A stretch of DNA of 64,000 nucleotides from the NCBI GenBank assembly GCA_037974665.1, contig CM075773.1, positions 51,746,917-51,810,916 on the forward strand. The letters run 5' to 3'. The notes under the pieces were generated by a model. That model worked only from the letters and a program-made list of their open reading frames with translations, did no database searches and was not told the DNA's origin. The position numbers and the translations under genes are program-made. This document shows, piece after piece, positions 47,286 to 60,170 of the stretch. This DNA comes from Ehretia macrophylla. Taxonomy: Eukaryota; Streptophyta; Magnoliopsida; Boraginales; Ehretiaceae. Positions within the stretch are counted from its first letter, which is position 1. Each line of letters starts with the position of its first letter.

Positions 47286-48640
47286 GGAAAATGCTTGATT
47301 TGGGGTAAATGAAATGGTAACTTGCTATGACTAAAAATAATAAAAGGATTTTGCACTTGAAATAGTAGCCCAATGTATGAGATACCCGTTATGCTTGTGC
47401 TGAGAAAGTTAGCTTCAAAGTAAAAGAAAAAGAATTAGAGTTTATAGGCTCAAAGTCCCTAAATTAAAATATGAAATATCCAAATCTAATGAGAAACACA
47501 AAAAGATAGTTATGTAAGATACTCGGTCAAGTTATTTAAATTTTAAGAGCCTAAAGCTTAAAACATAATGATAATGCGTGAAATATATACTTTTAAGTAA
47601 ACTCTTTTGACCTTATAAGCTCTAGCTAATTGTTTGTCTTATTAAGTATTCATAATGGGCTTATAAGCAAGGTTAACCAGCCCCGAGTAATATTATATCA
47701 TTATAAGCAAAATTAAATAATAACGAACATAATTATATTATTAATTCCTCACTATGGAATTTTCCTCACAACATTATAACATTATGACATTACAAAAATC
47801 TAAATCCTGGCACCCTCTCTCCAAGTGCCGAGAATAAATTTACTCATAATATTATGGTTTTATAAGTGAAATTCAACAGTTGTGTATCAATTATACAGTT
47901 ATAATAACTAATCAGACTTTGTTCACATAGCAAAGAAAAGCCGACGGTCTGATGCTTCTAGGGTTCGGCTATATTCATATCAAATTGTCCAATAGCTATG
48001 ACGCCTCCCCCGATTGCTTGAAGATGTGCGTGCAATATGATAAAAATCCCTAAAAGAATTGGTTATATAATTATAATGAAACGATATAAATAATTTATAA
48101 TTGTTAAATTTTACTTATAATATTATACTATCAAGAGATGATCCCTACCCCCCTTCCTTTTTCCCCCTCCCTACCCCAAGCCCCAAAAGAACTAATAAGC
48201 TTGAAACATAGTGAACTGTTCCCTTATCTGGAGATGAGGACGGATGAGAGAGCCTTGGACCACGGTCCAACCTGTCAGTGACTCTGCAGGGGAATCCATG
48301 TGACAATCAGCATCCTCTTGGAAAGTACACATAAGCAATCATGCACATTCAAATCTCAACCCTTTTTAATTTCTTTTTGACACGATAATACCCATTGCCC
48401 AACGTTTCCAGCTTTCTTTTCTCTTCAGTGTACGGACAAAAAGGCAATCTAACGATTGTGAACACACATGGGAGAAAAGGCAATGTGTAGCTCACTCTTA
48501 TCATTTGAAGCTATACATATACTACTTGAGGAAATGAATGACCTCCAGAGGAAGAATAAATATATTCATAACATTATAAACGAAACACAAAAAGATAAAT
48601 GAATTCCATGATAGGAAATGATTCACTCATCACGTTATAA
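47286..48640. other. Intergenic stretch
   Basis: No gene or bounded element was recognised. Several blocks share a TAATTTATAATTGTTAAATT motif with 44090-44340, suggesting old AT-rich MITE fragments. Confidence 0.45.
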
Positions 48641-48650
48641 TATTATAAAT

Positions 48651-49049
48651 GGTAAATTTCACACTTAGACCTTATTGTTTAAATATTTTTTTAATATAAT
48701 CCTTAATGTTTTAAAAAATTTATAGAGATCCCTAATATTTACAAAAGTTATTCAAAATTATCCTTATTATTCAAACTTAGTCAATTTGATCCCTATTATT
48801 TAAAAAAAAATTCAATTTAATCCCTATTGTTTCTTAAAAAAATTCAATTTAATTCATGCATATTATCCTTATTTAGGGACTAAATGAAATTTTATAGAAA
48901 ACAATAAGGACTAAATTGACTAATTTTAAACAATAGGGACCATTTTGAATCACTTTGTAAACATTAGGAACCTCTATGAATCTTTTAAAATATTATGGAT
49001 TAACTTGAAAAAAATAGCAAACAATAGGGACTAAGTGTAAAATTGACCC
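48651..49049. mobile_element. Mutator-like MITE with 9-10 bp target duplication
   Basis: The left end GGTAAATTTCACACTTAG pairs with the right end CTAAGTGTAAAATTGACC, and the arms extend through GGGACTAA/TTAGTCCC units over most of the element. The flanks are TATTATAAAT at 48641-48650 and TATTATAAAT at 49050-49059, an exact direct repeat. A 9-10 bp duplication is the hallmark of MULE-type insertions. No ORF. Its internal units resemble those of the element at 10154-10493. Confidence 0.85.
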
Positions 49050-49817
49050 TATTATAAATGAGAAGCATCAATTGTGAATGACTAATACAATTATAAAGAA
49101 ATGATGTAACAATTAACAACGAATAAATCCTGCTATGATGTCATAAGAGAATCTTCATTCTTAAAAGTTAGTTCAATAGTAAAGCACTTAGGACAAGAGA
49201 CTTACGAGCCAAGTTCAATTAGTTAAGAAGTTAATTTCTTTGTAACCATTCTCGCTAGGTGTTATACTAACTAACCTAGACTATACCTCCACCAGATAAA
49301 GTCAACGTATCCCCAAGTTCAACACTATTGGTGTGAGGACACTGAGAAAGTTTCCCGACATAAAAACAAATGAATGAGCAAAATATATTGACGGTGTACA
49401 ATGCAAATGCACGTGAATATCAATGTCCTTGCGGCATACACCTTTTTAGGAAATGAATGAGCAAATTCTATGGGCAACGCAACATGAAAATGCATGTGAT
49501 TGTGAAGGTCCTTGCCGCTATCTCTCATGTCCTCTGGGACCATTAAGTTTCTGATCGAACATAAAAATATGATCTGAAGCCATGAAACGCTCGCACAGAG
49601 ATGAGAATTCTTCAATGAGAAGTTAATACGATAAAATTAAATAAATAAATGAATACTACAATTTGAACCTCGTTACTCGGGAAATATAATGTTCATACCA
49701 TGCTTCGGAGCTCATGAAGATGTTCACAACCGATGAAAAGCAAGAACAAATTGGCCTGTGCTAATCACGTCAGAATCGAAACAAGATTGTTATGTTTAGT
49801 ATGAATATAGAGCTCTA

Positions 49818-52800
49818 CTACCCGAACTTTAACTTAATACCATAAAAATCTGCAACGACAGCAGAAATAGATAGAACAAATGAATAAATAACCAAGATAG
49901 ACACGGCCGAGACTGAGGAGACCGACAATGTATCTATAGACAAGTTCACCAGTCCTGTAAGAACATTAGCCTGCACGTATTAAGACATTTTTTAGCATTA
50001 AAATCGCTATATCGAGCTCAAAGTACGACCAAAAAGAAAAGAGCTCAAAGTATATGAAGAAATCTAAGTAGAAGTCACCAATATTAACTTCGACTCACCA
50101 GAAGGAAAGATCCCAATAGGTTTCGGTCAAAGGCTTTTTCCAGTGTGGAAATTTTATCTCCAGGTATAAACTCAGAAAGCATAAATATCGCCAACACCTG
50201 AAAATCAGAAATAACATCGTGAAACTAATTTGATGAATTTGAGGAACTTAAAAGTAAAAGCAAAACAAGGGGGGAAAAAATGAGAAACAGAGACGACTAA
50301 TTTTCAGTGAAATGAAAATCGATATTATTATTGTTGTAAGCAAATCCAGCTAAAAGCACGAGATTAATGATCTATATTGATACAAAACAATGAACAATTT
50401 TGAACAGTACTTGTGCACAGATAATTGATATGTCCCTCTTAGTAAAGGGGGAAACTGAATAGGAGATGATATGAAACTACAAGCAAAATGCAGCCAGGTC
50501 ACAAAGTAAAATTGGACAAACAGTAACGAGATAGGGGACCAGGGGGAAAGCCGATAAAGTTCCTTGAAGTTTGATGGTCCTCCCCAATTCAAATTACCAA
50601 TCAATTACCTTTAAAAATTGTAGACTCTCCGTGAACATCGGATCTACAGTTAAATAAATCCTAGTTTAAATGTGGAGCTTTCACAAAAGAGAAACGAGTA
50701 AGAAGTGGCATTTAAGATAGTAGAATAGTTTCGTTTTATAAATTGAATCAAGCATGGGGCTTGAACACTTAAAAGTTTTCAACATATGGCCAAGCAATGT
50801 ATATCATTAAGCTTAAGTAACTCAAACACAGTTGTAGAGACTCTGCGTTGAACGTGTGAAAGTAAGCCACTGCTGGTAAGAAATATAAATCTCCTCTCTC
50901 TACTGTTTTATGATTCAGACCTTCCTCAACTCCAGTTTAACACCATGCTTTTGAAAAAACAGTACCTTCCTCCCTTTCTCTATTTTTCCACTTGTATGTT
51001 GGAAGAGGTCTGATATTAGTATACATCCTTATTTTTTTCCTTTAAGTAGTAGTGATTGCTTCTAAGTTTTTAATCATTTCGTAAGTTCTTCAATAGTATG
51101 GTATTAGTTGATTATATTCTTTTAAGAATATATTCGTGAGCCAATAGTTCTCCGGACACATCCAGTCAAGTTTCTTAGGAATTCCATGATTCAAATGACG
51201 GCTTTTACCTCAAATAATGACCAGATAAAAAATGTTTGCACTTGTTCACCAAAGCATTTTAATTAGAAAATAATAAAATTCTAAGTTGGCAACAAAAATA
51301 TAGAACTGATTGTGGAAATAAGTTATTTCTCAGATTGCTCATCGGCATTACCAGACAGTTACAGAATATGGTGAAAACTACCCACAGATAGTACGCTATT
51401 ATATTATCGATGATCAGGAAAAAAAATATTCCCCCAATTGTAGTATAAGATTCTTCCAAATTAGACAATTGATACGAGATATACCTGTACGTTTAATGCC
51501 AATACCATCATAACATAAGCCAGGTTGCACTGCAGAAAACGTTCAAGTTATGTTCTGGTAATAATAACTTGGAACAGAAACTCTAATTCACGACCAGAGC
51601 GGCATAAAAGCACCACATACCATTCGGCGGGAAACTCTCTCAACATGCCTGTCTATACAATATGTCAACAACCTTTTACATACAGAAAAATACAAAACAT
51701 AAGCAATGAAACATTTGTGGAATCAAAATAGCCAAACAATCAAGCAGACAGGCAATAGAAGATACCAGAACAAAAGACAGAGAATCCAAACTCTATTTCT
51801 TGCCCGTTTATTGGTTGACACACCATCAGGATGGTTTCTGAAGAAAAGATAGCTGCCTAATTGAACACCAATTAGATACATGCCCCAATATCCTGAAATG
51901 AGAGGAAACCCATTGTTGGCAAGAGCTAAAATTAAGTCTCCATACAGCAGTCAAAGAGTTGGTAACATCAAAGATGATGTGCTCAATCATATATCTTTTT
52001 CAGGTACTGAGCGTAAAGTCCAATTACATAATCAAGATGAACCCTATTAAAGTTATGCATTTCAAGTTAAAGTCACAGGTTGAAAATCATGGCAAGTAAA
52101 ATAGCATTCTTAAGCTATCAGTATTCCTATCAATTTTTACACGTTTGTGTTTCAGGCACCAATAGTGCTAATAATATCTGTTTCATTCCATGAATGCACG
52201 TACCACAGTGACTGAAAGCCATGAGACAATCCTAATACCATGTATAAGCTATTAATAGCAGATCAGTTAAATATGAGTTCTATATTCTCCTTATTCTCTG
52301 TGTTTCCTTTTTGCACCCAGAAATGTAGATACAAAAACAGGTGCTTTGACTTTTGAAAGGAAGTCGTGCTTTGAGAATCCTGAAATGGGAGACAGTTTTA
52401 TCTCAAACTCAAACATGAAATGCAAATTATGCATATACACTACATGGTTATCTCAAGTGTCAAACATGTGGAAAGAACTCTTCTAACATATTTACCTGGA
52501 AACAAGTACCAGTATAAAGAAAAGCTTGGTGGAGAGATGCAAATTATGCACACATACTTCACGTATTGGTTCAACCTTTCTTATTGCGTTTCTATATTGC
52601 TCACTATCACCTAGAAATGGATTATTGTAACAGATAGGGAAAAGATTAATGTCAAAAAGCTTCAGAAGCTATATATTAATTCTTTGAGCATCATGTTAAC
52701 CGGCGAAAACAGGCAGTTGGAACTGACTATATAAAACTCAAATAATAATTAAAAAAAAATTTTAAAAAAAATCTGCCTTCACAACTGTAAGACATAATAG

Positions 52801-55800
52801 TTTGTACAAAATGTCTTACTAACTGTGCGAACTTTGAGACTCCTGTCTAGCACCATTTACTGTATTGATCAAACACGAATATGACATGCTCCATTTTCTC
52901 AGTGAACTAAACACACAAGTGAACCAAATTGACCATAGGGTAAGAGGGTATGAAGGTAGTTCAACTATTCACCTTGTTAAATGATCGAACCAAGTGAGGT
53001 TCCAAGGCAAATCTAACTGAACCTGTATTCCTCTTTTCAAGCATTGAAAACTCATAATCTTTATGCCAAGTGCATATGTTTATGGCTTCTACCTAAAATG
53101 ATTGACCATGCACAGACCTAACAAGTGACAAGGTGCGGTAAGGAAGAGAGTTCACAAGGTGGTGTACAGATTATGGCCTTCGACCCACCCATTTTGATCC
53201 ATGCTCTCATCATGTGGATGTTTTGAATATCAAGAGAGAAGTTTGTTGATGACTTAAACCCCCTTCTCAACAAATGAGGTTTAGATACCTTTCATATTTC
53301 GAGGTGCCAAAAGAATCACACATAACTAGTCATTACCAATATGCAGAAAATAATTAAGAACAACTTAACAAGTAAAAACATTTTCAATTATCTTCCACAT
53401 GTTCTCTCCCATATCACATGAAAATGCAAAAGTCCGAATGACAATTAAACAAAGAGAAACATTAATGGATTTCAAACTATTCCTCACCAAATATGCTAAA
53501 GATCCCTTCCTTGTTTTGGCTAACGATATCTGTTCCCCTTTTCTCAGAAAGAAGGTACTCGTTGAGACCAAGTGACAAGAGACCTTGGTATCCTAAAACA
53601 ATAAGTAAGCTCAAGTGAGTCCGCCATTACCCAGAAAAGAAAATGAGAAAAAGGATCATCAGCCTCTGATATTATAAGATCTGAAAACTCAAAAAATTGA
53701 AACACGGAAAGAATACCTATTAAAATTAGTGACCCTAAAATCCCACAATAACTCGGAGGAACGTTAATCACTGATGTACAGATTGCCACAGCAGCAAGAG
53801 TGAAAAAGAAGTTCCAGTGAACTCCATATTCCCCAACATGAACCTATGTGGATAAAACAATAACCAAAGTAAAGCAACTGCCACATTAATAATGCGGGAA
53901 ATCTAATACTTGTGAGATTTATGTGAAATATCCTATGCTGCCAATTTTCCATTTACAAGTATACATATACTATCATCAAAAGGCACAGATCTTAACACAA
54001 GACAATAGTTGTTTAATTTCACTTTTAACAAGCAAAAATCCAATAGTTTACAAACTATTGCCTACTATTTTTTGTCCAATGAATAGAACCAAATTTAGTG
54101 ATTTCATCAATTCTCACGACAGGAAAAACTCACAATTTTTTTAGCCAAGTACTTTGGAATCTTTTGTTATTACATTACTAGAAACAAATAATAGGAACTT
54201 CAACAAACAGATGTTTACACTTGATAAGAAACTGCAGAAGCATCAAAACTAAACTCCAAGTCTCCAACAAAGTCTGAACAGGCTCTTCCATGTTAAGAAC
54301 CTCCCTTACAAAAGAAAGACATTGAAACATATCAACTATAAATCTCTGCGTTTTAGTTGCGAAGTATGCTAAAGGAAGCAAAATTGGGAATTCTGCAAGG
54401 AGAAAGCATCGGAGTTGTTTCATTTGGATGGACCTTCTGTCATTTTCTAATATTTACTGTATTATTTTGTACATAATTCTATAAGGATTCAGATTCAGGA
54501 GAAAGAGTATATTAAATCATTCAAGGTAAATCAGAACATGGCTCCTAAACATATTCTGTGGCCGTTATACAAGTATAACACACAAAAGGTTCTAGTTTCC
54601 CATTTCATAAAGCATAAGAGATATAGCATCCACAACTTATAACTATCAAAATAGTAAATCAAAGCAAACCAAGCCTTATCTCATTGGGTGGTGTTGGTTA
54701 TATGGATCTGACGACGTCATTCATTCTTGTTGATAGTCATCTCTTCTATTAACTCCATGCACACACAAGATCTAGTCTGAGTGTCTCCATCCAACTCCTT
54801 TAAAACTTCCTCTCTTAATTTAATTAAGTTGATTGATTAGAGTTTCTTGATTGTATGTTTCTGCCCTAACCTTAAGATGGTTATTTTAACTTTATATCAT
54901 GCTACACAGTCTTACTGCAATGGGAAAAGCCCAGCTGTTCTTTGTACCCTCACCAATCAGCTCATCTTGCAAATTCAAATACAACCTCAACACCCTCATA
55001 TACGTGAAAGAAACTGCACTAATACTACATAGAAGCACCAGCTAGAAATGCAAAACAATGACAGAAGGCCTCGTTCCTCTTCGTTTGCTAATCTTACAAG
55101 CTTTATAGCCATTTTTCCTATCAAACCCCAAGATCACACGCTCTTTTAGTCACAAACTCATATTATCTTCTTCCATTTAGAATCTACTTCTCTATCAATC
55201 ATACAGCACCAAGTAGTCAAGATATATCTCAAATATTGGAAAGAAAACCTAACCCAAGGTTAACAGATCATAGCACTAATCTCCAGCATGTTCATCAGTA
55301 TGTAATGCATCTACTCAGTTTATATAGTAAGTTGTTAATATGTAGGAATAAAAGCAGTTTTGAATTATCGAGATCATGAAACTGAATCAAAAAGATTTTC
55401 TTTACCTGATAGTCCACACCTCTGGTAAAGATAAGCCGAGCAAACCCTAGAAAAGTCAGTGGAAAAGTGGAACGAAGCACACTTTTCAAATTCCTGTACA
55501 GAGACATAAATCAAATATCCAATGATTGTCATCCATCGTTTGAAAAAAATGAATGGGAGAAGGGTAATCAATTTCATAATTTATAACGCATTTAAGAATT
55601 TCATTAGCCACACAAGCTGCATAAATGGCACTTAGGAGAACAGGGAGTAAGAGGTCGATGATTGCTGGAAAAGAATGTAATCAAAGTCATCGTAGCTATC
55701 AATAATGAAACCACAGAGATATATATATAGAGAGAGAGAGAAAGAGAGAGAATCAATAGCGTACTGGAATTAGCAACAAACTAGAAGTAATCCTGTGCCT

Positions 55801-58800
55801 TTAGTCTTTCAAAAGCCTTTTCAGATATCATATGCAAGGACATTAATTGGAAGCATATATAGAGAACAGTAGTTTTTCAGCCTACGGGTATAGTGATAAT
55901 CCTTTTAGACAAGATTTGATAAAACAGTACTGAAAAAGGAGTAAATGCTCTAATCAAGTAGAAATGTGAAATATATCAAGCAAAGTGGAAAATACAATGG
56001 ACTAACATCTACGTTGAAGACAATAAATAGATATAATAAACCCTTCTCTAATAGCTTAAGATTTTGGATGAGGTGGTAATTTCATATGTATCAGGGCCCA
56101 GATTATCAAACAATTTTGGGTTCAAGTCTCGCCGCCACCCATTTAAATACAAAAAAATGTCTACATGCAAGGCTCAAAACAAATCCTACATGCACTGGGA
56201 GGGCGTATTGAAGACAATAAATAAATGTAACAAATCCTTCTCTAATAGATTAAGCTTCTAGATGAAGTGGTAATTTAATAGTCTATATAAGTAAAAGGTG
56301 CTTATATAAATATTCAGCACACGAATTCTCTGATGCTGCAAAACAGGAAATTTAGGTTAAGGAAATTGTATTTGACAAAGAAAGATCAGCGGGAACACAG
56401 TTGACCACCTTCTTGTTAACTGTAGTGGAGAAAAATAATCTTTAAGAAGCGTAGGCATAGGGAAATGTTACAAAGAGAAAGATTTTGAAATTTATTTCTC
56501 AATCTAGGATCCTAGACAGTATAATCTAACCCCAAGTTCTTCTCATTTATCCATGAAACCTATACCAAGAACATAATAAACATTGGACAAAGTTAATGCC
56601 TTTCCTTTTAGAATGTCGAGTATGTGGTTAGCACCCAGAAGGTATCAGTAAAGTTTTCCATTGTTAAACAAGCTTCATGAAATGGTGACAGTGGGAAGAC
56701 TTAAACTAAAGTGGCAAATCTTCTTGCATTCTTGGAAAAGACTAGGTTCCAGTGATAGTTTAAAGTGGATAGCTATCTAGAGGGAAACACAAGAGTGAGT
56801 GCCAACAGAATCTAGGTTGTAGAAATAATCTCATGCATGGCAATGGAAAAGCCTCCATCAATAAATACACTGCCATCTATATATACGTATATTTAGCAAT
56901 TTTCTCATTAAATTCTACGCACTCTTAGTTTCATTCCTCAGCTGAAGAAAACTAAAATGCAGATGATCAATATATGACGTAAGACCACTTACACTGATGA
57001 GATACCACGTGCCTGACGTGAAACCAGCGAATTTCCTAGTACAAATGCACCCACACCAAAATCCATCTGATGCAGTCCACAACATTAAAGAGGAGAGAAA
57101 GAATTAGTATATTTACAAAGGGTCTACATCAATTTGTCGGTTCATCGATCCAAAACCATAAGTTTATGTAATTGATGAATCAAGTTCATTTTCCAAAAGC
57201 ATATTTTAAACAACTTTTATAACAGAAAGGAGAGGGAAAAAAAGAAAATGAACCAGATTAGACACGCAATATCAAAGGAAAGAGGAATATTCTTCAGGCA
57301 GGCAAGAGAAAAAAGTCCATGAAAGAAAATTAGATGAACTCAAAACATGAATCTTGCAAAGAATGCCAGCCTGAAGGCACAGTTGAGTTGAGCTGCAATT
57401 ACAAACGCATAGCTGCTCCATATAAAGAAGAAGGCCCAAAAATCCAGAGTCACAATTTATATATGTGATTATCAAGGAATTCTCTGTTAAAATCAATAAA
57501 AACATTTCTAGTAATCAGTAAAGTAACATAGTGCAAGCAATGAATGTGCTGCAAGTAATTCAGTTGGTAGGCCTCAAACATGCAGGATATTAGCAGTAGC
57601 ATGCAGGCAATATCAGCTGCTAGGCCTGGAGTCACGTTAAGTCTGATGCTCTGTTCACATGGAAGTATGGAACAGAACCACCATATAAGTAGGAAATATT
57701 AAGCCATATGAAGAAGCAAATGTGGCTGCAGATTAGTCCACATCCACAGGAAAGCAAATATGAGTGGGGATCAGTTAGCTAATTTGAAATGGTCTTAAAA
57801 GCATTCTTCAGTATTTGAAAGCTCTTCTTGTCCAAAGCTCCTATAAGGTATCATAAAAGTGAATAGAGCTTCCTAGGCTCACATTAGAAATTAGATATCA
57901 TACTCTAGTGTTACATTTTTTGTCTTGGGTTTAAAAGGAAGAGTATGCCTAACTCCGTCTTAGGTGCTCTTTCCTTTTCTAAATCTTGTACTCTTCAGCT
58001 TAGGCCCCAATATGCCCTTCATTGTAATGTTTTATGGACATTAATAAACAAGCAGAGGTCTGCCTAACCCCCACCATCATTTAACATAAGCATAGTATGA
58101 GGATCTTACCAAGCTGGTACCATAGGTCTCTGTCTTAGCGTATCTTCGCGGAAATATTTTGAAGTCAACAGCCAATATGCAAAAGCAAGTAAGCATCATC
58201 TGCAACAATTAGCAATACAGCCAAAAGTAAAACCCCCATTCTAACATATATATTATTAAAATTAAAAGAATGTACATTCTGTAAGTGAGTTTATATACCA
58301 TGCAGACCCTGTAAGATGAGATATAGGTCCTAAGAGAGTGGGCTCCATCAACCTGAAATGAAGATCGAAATCTGATTGAAGATTAAATAGATTTCAAGTT
58401 AATTGTCCGACTACAACTCAACTGTAGGATCCTCGTGATACCTAAAGCATTGTAGATATCAGATGCAGAACAGAACTTTTACCAAAGCAGAGAAAGCAAT
58501 AAAACAATCTATTGCTAACAAATTTACCTTATAGCTACTATAGAGAGAAGCAGCAGTAAGACTAGGACCACTGCATTTACATATATCCAATCAGCCAAAA
58601 CCTGTCATTTCATAGCTATTGTTATTTGTTACCAATACAGTTGAATACATATAAGGCCATTGATATAAAATGTTAACACAGGCCAACGCTTTGTGGGGGA
58701 CTAACATTCAGAAAAGAGCCCATCGATGATGATTAATTAACATTATTAACTAACAAGCGCCCTCCCATACCCAATCCAATTAAAAGATTCACGGAAAAAC

Positions 58801-59631
58801 AACCAATAAGTAAAATTCTCAACTGAAAAGCTTCTTGAATATAAAACTCGAAAACAAAGACCAAACCCCTTAGTACTCCAAAGAGAAACTACTCTTGCAA
58901 GATTACGACCACTTACAGTTAAAATTAAGATGGCTGGAATAAAAATCCAAAGGAAATCTGCAGTGGCTGTTGCGACATGGGTTCTCAAATTTAGTCTACG
59001 AACACTTGCATCATCATCTTTTTTCAATGAAGCCTCAGAATGAGGACCTGATGCACAAAACACAATAATTAACAATTTGTCCACTTAAAATTATTATACA
59101 AAAATAAAATTGAAATATACTAAATCTGATTATAATTCTATTATATAAACACAATTAGCAGCTAAAATGATGTAAATAAAATAATTGTGGAATGTGTGAA
59201 ATTTCAGTTTTTTCTTACTACCTGTTGCCGTCAATGAGCAAATCGCGCGGCGTAGTAATATGAGGAACTGAAATTATTTAACATTAATAATAAGAAAATT
59301 ATAATTTGACCAAAAAAAAGTAAATTTTAACCAAAAAAGAAAGAAAAAAAACGAGAAGAGGAAGTATATTTACACATAGTGTTGTTATGAGAAGGAAAAG
59401 TTCGAACATTGACGATCCTGTTAAATTGCTCACAAATCTGCAAAAAAGAAAAAGAAAAATCAGTCAATATCAATCTTAAATAAACAAAGTTTAGACGATT
59501 TCTTCATGTAACAACATTTACATGCGAAATTAATTAAACACACACACACACACGTATGTATGTATATATGTATATCAACATTTACATGCGAAATTATAAA
59601 TACATCCACGCATATATATATAAACAAAAAT

Positions 59632-59693
<62 letters not shown>

Positions 59694-59752
59694 CGTAACT
59701 GTTCTTTGAGATGCTTGTTAGGAGTTAACGACATTTTAAGGGGAGAATCCAT
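49818..59752 (-). CDS. PIGW: GPI-anchor inositol acyltransferase GWT1/PIG-W, 466 aa, 16 exons
   Basis: Acylates the inositol of glucosaminyl-phosphatidylinositol in the ER during GPI-anchor synthesis. Exons (5' to 3'): 59752-59700, 59437-59374, 59267-59222, 59047-58917, 58601-58528, 58371-58299, 58199-58110, 57066-56993, 55493-55406, 53843-53717, 53592-53488, 51892-51766, 51672-51621, 51529-51485, 50197-50099, 49970-49818. They sum to 1401 nt with every junction in phase and GT-AG introns. Diagnostic blocks: [18 protein letters not shown] (start), [18 protein letters not shown] (154-171), [75 protein letters not shown], and the end KLKFG. Many hydrophobic segments fit a polytopic ER membrane protein. 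Length matches the family (about 460-490 aa). Introns 9 and 11 exceed 1.5 kb. I found no break, so the gene appears functional. Confidence 0.96.
59628..59692. repeat. Compound microsatellite (CA)n(TA)n(GA)n in PIGW intron 1
   Basis: About 12 CA, 9 TA and 11 GA units. The GA block ends 5 bp from the donor of exon 1 (ACA|GTTACGCTC on the minus strand), so the intron starts with a CT tract. A second CA block lies at 59539-59552. Confidence 0.9.
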
Positions 59753-59823
59753 TGATGTAAATTTTTCTGTTGAAACACAGTAAGCTGATCTATTATGGTG
59801 TTTGAGCATCAGTAAATGCGTGT

Positions 59824-59832
59824 GTATATATT
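59824..59832 (-). promoter_or_regulatory. Candidate TATA box of the PIGW gene
   Basis: AATATATAC on the minus strand, about 75 bp before the ATG. The spacing would give a short leader. It lies in TA-rich sequence, so confidence is modest. Confidence 0.3.
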
Positions 59833-60170
59833 ATGTTGTAATAGAAAGACGTTAGTCGTAAGCACGACAATCGATGATATCGTGCTTCGTTAGACGATTT
59901 CTTCAGATTTCAAACTTCCAATGGGGAAAAATACTTTGGTCCCACAACGGAAAGATAGGCTAGGTAATTTTTTGTTATTTTCTGGACTAGTGACATAATT
60001 CCTTTGACCAAAAAAAAAAAAAAAGACTAGTGACATAGTTGGGTTGTAAAAATGGTCAGGTGCTGTTAATTAATTAGTAAGTTAGGGGTATGGCCATCGT
60101 TGGTGTGACTGTTGCCGCAGCGATCCTTACAGGAGGATCTGTGGTGATTGCACGCGGTGGTGGATGAGCA

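Noticed and set aside
57272-57635. Hydrophobic minus-strand frames inside PIGW intron 7
   Set aside because: They lie between exons 7 and 8, whose phases join perfectly without them. PIGW homologues have no extra sequence there.
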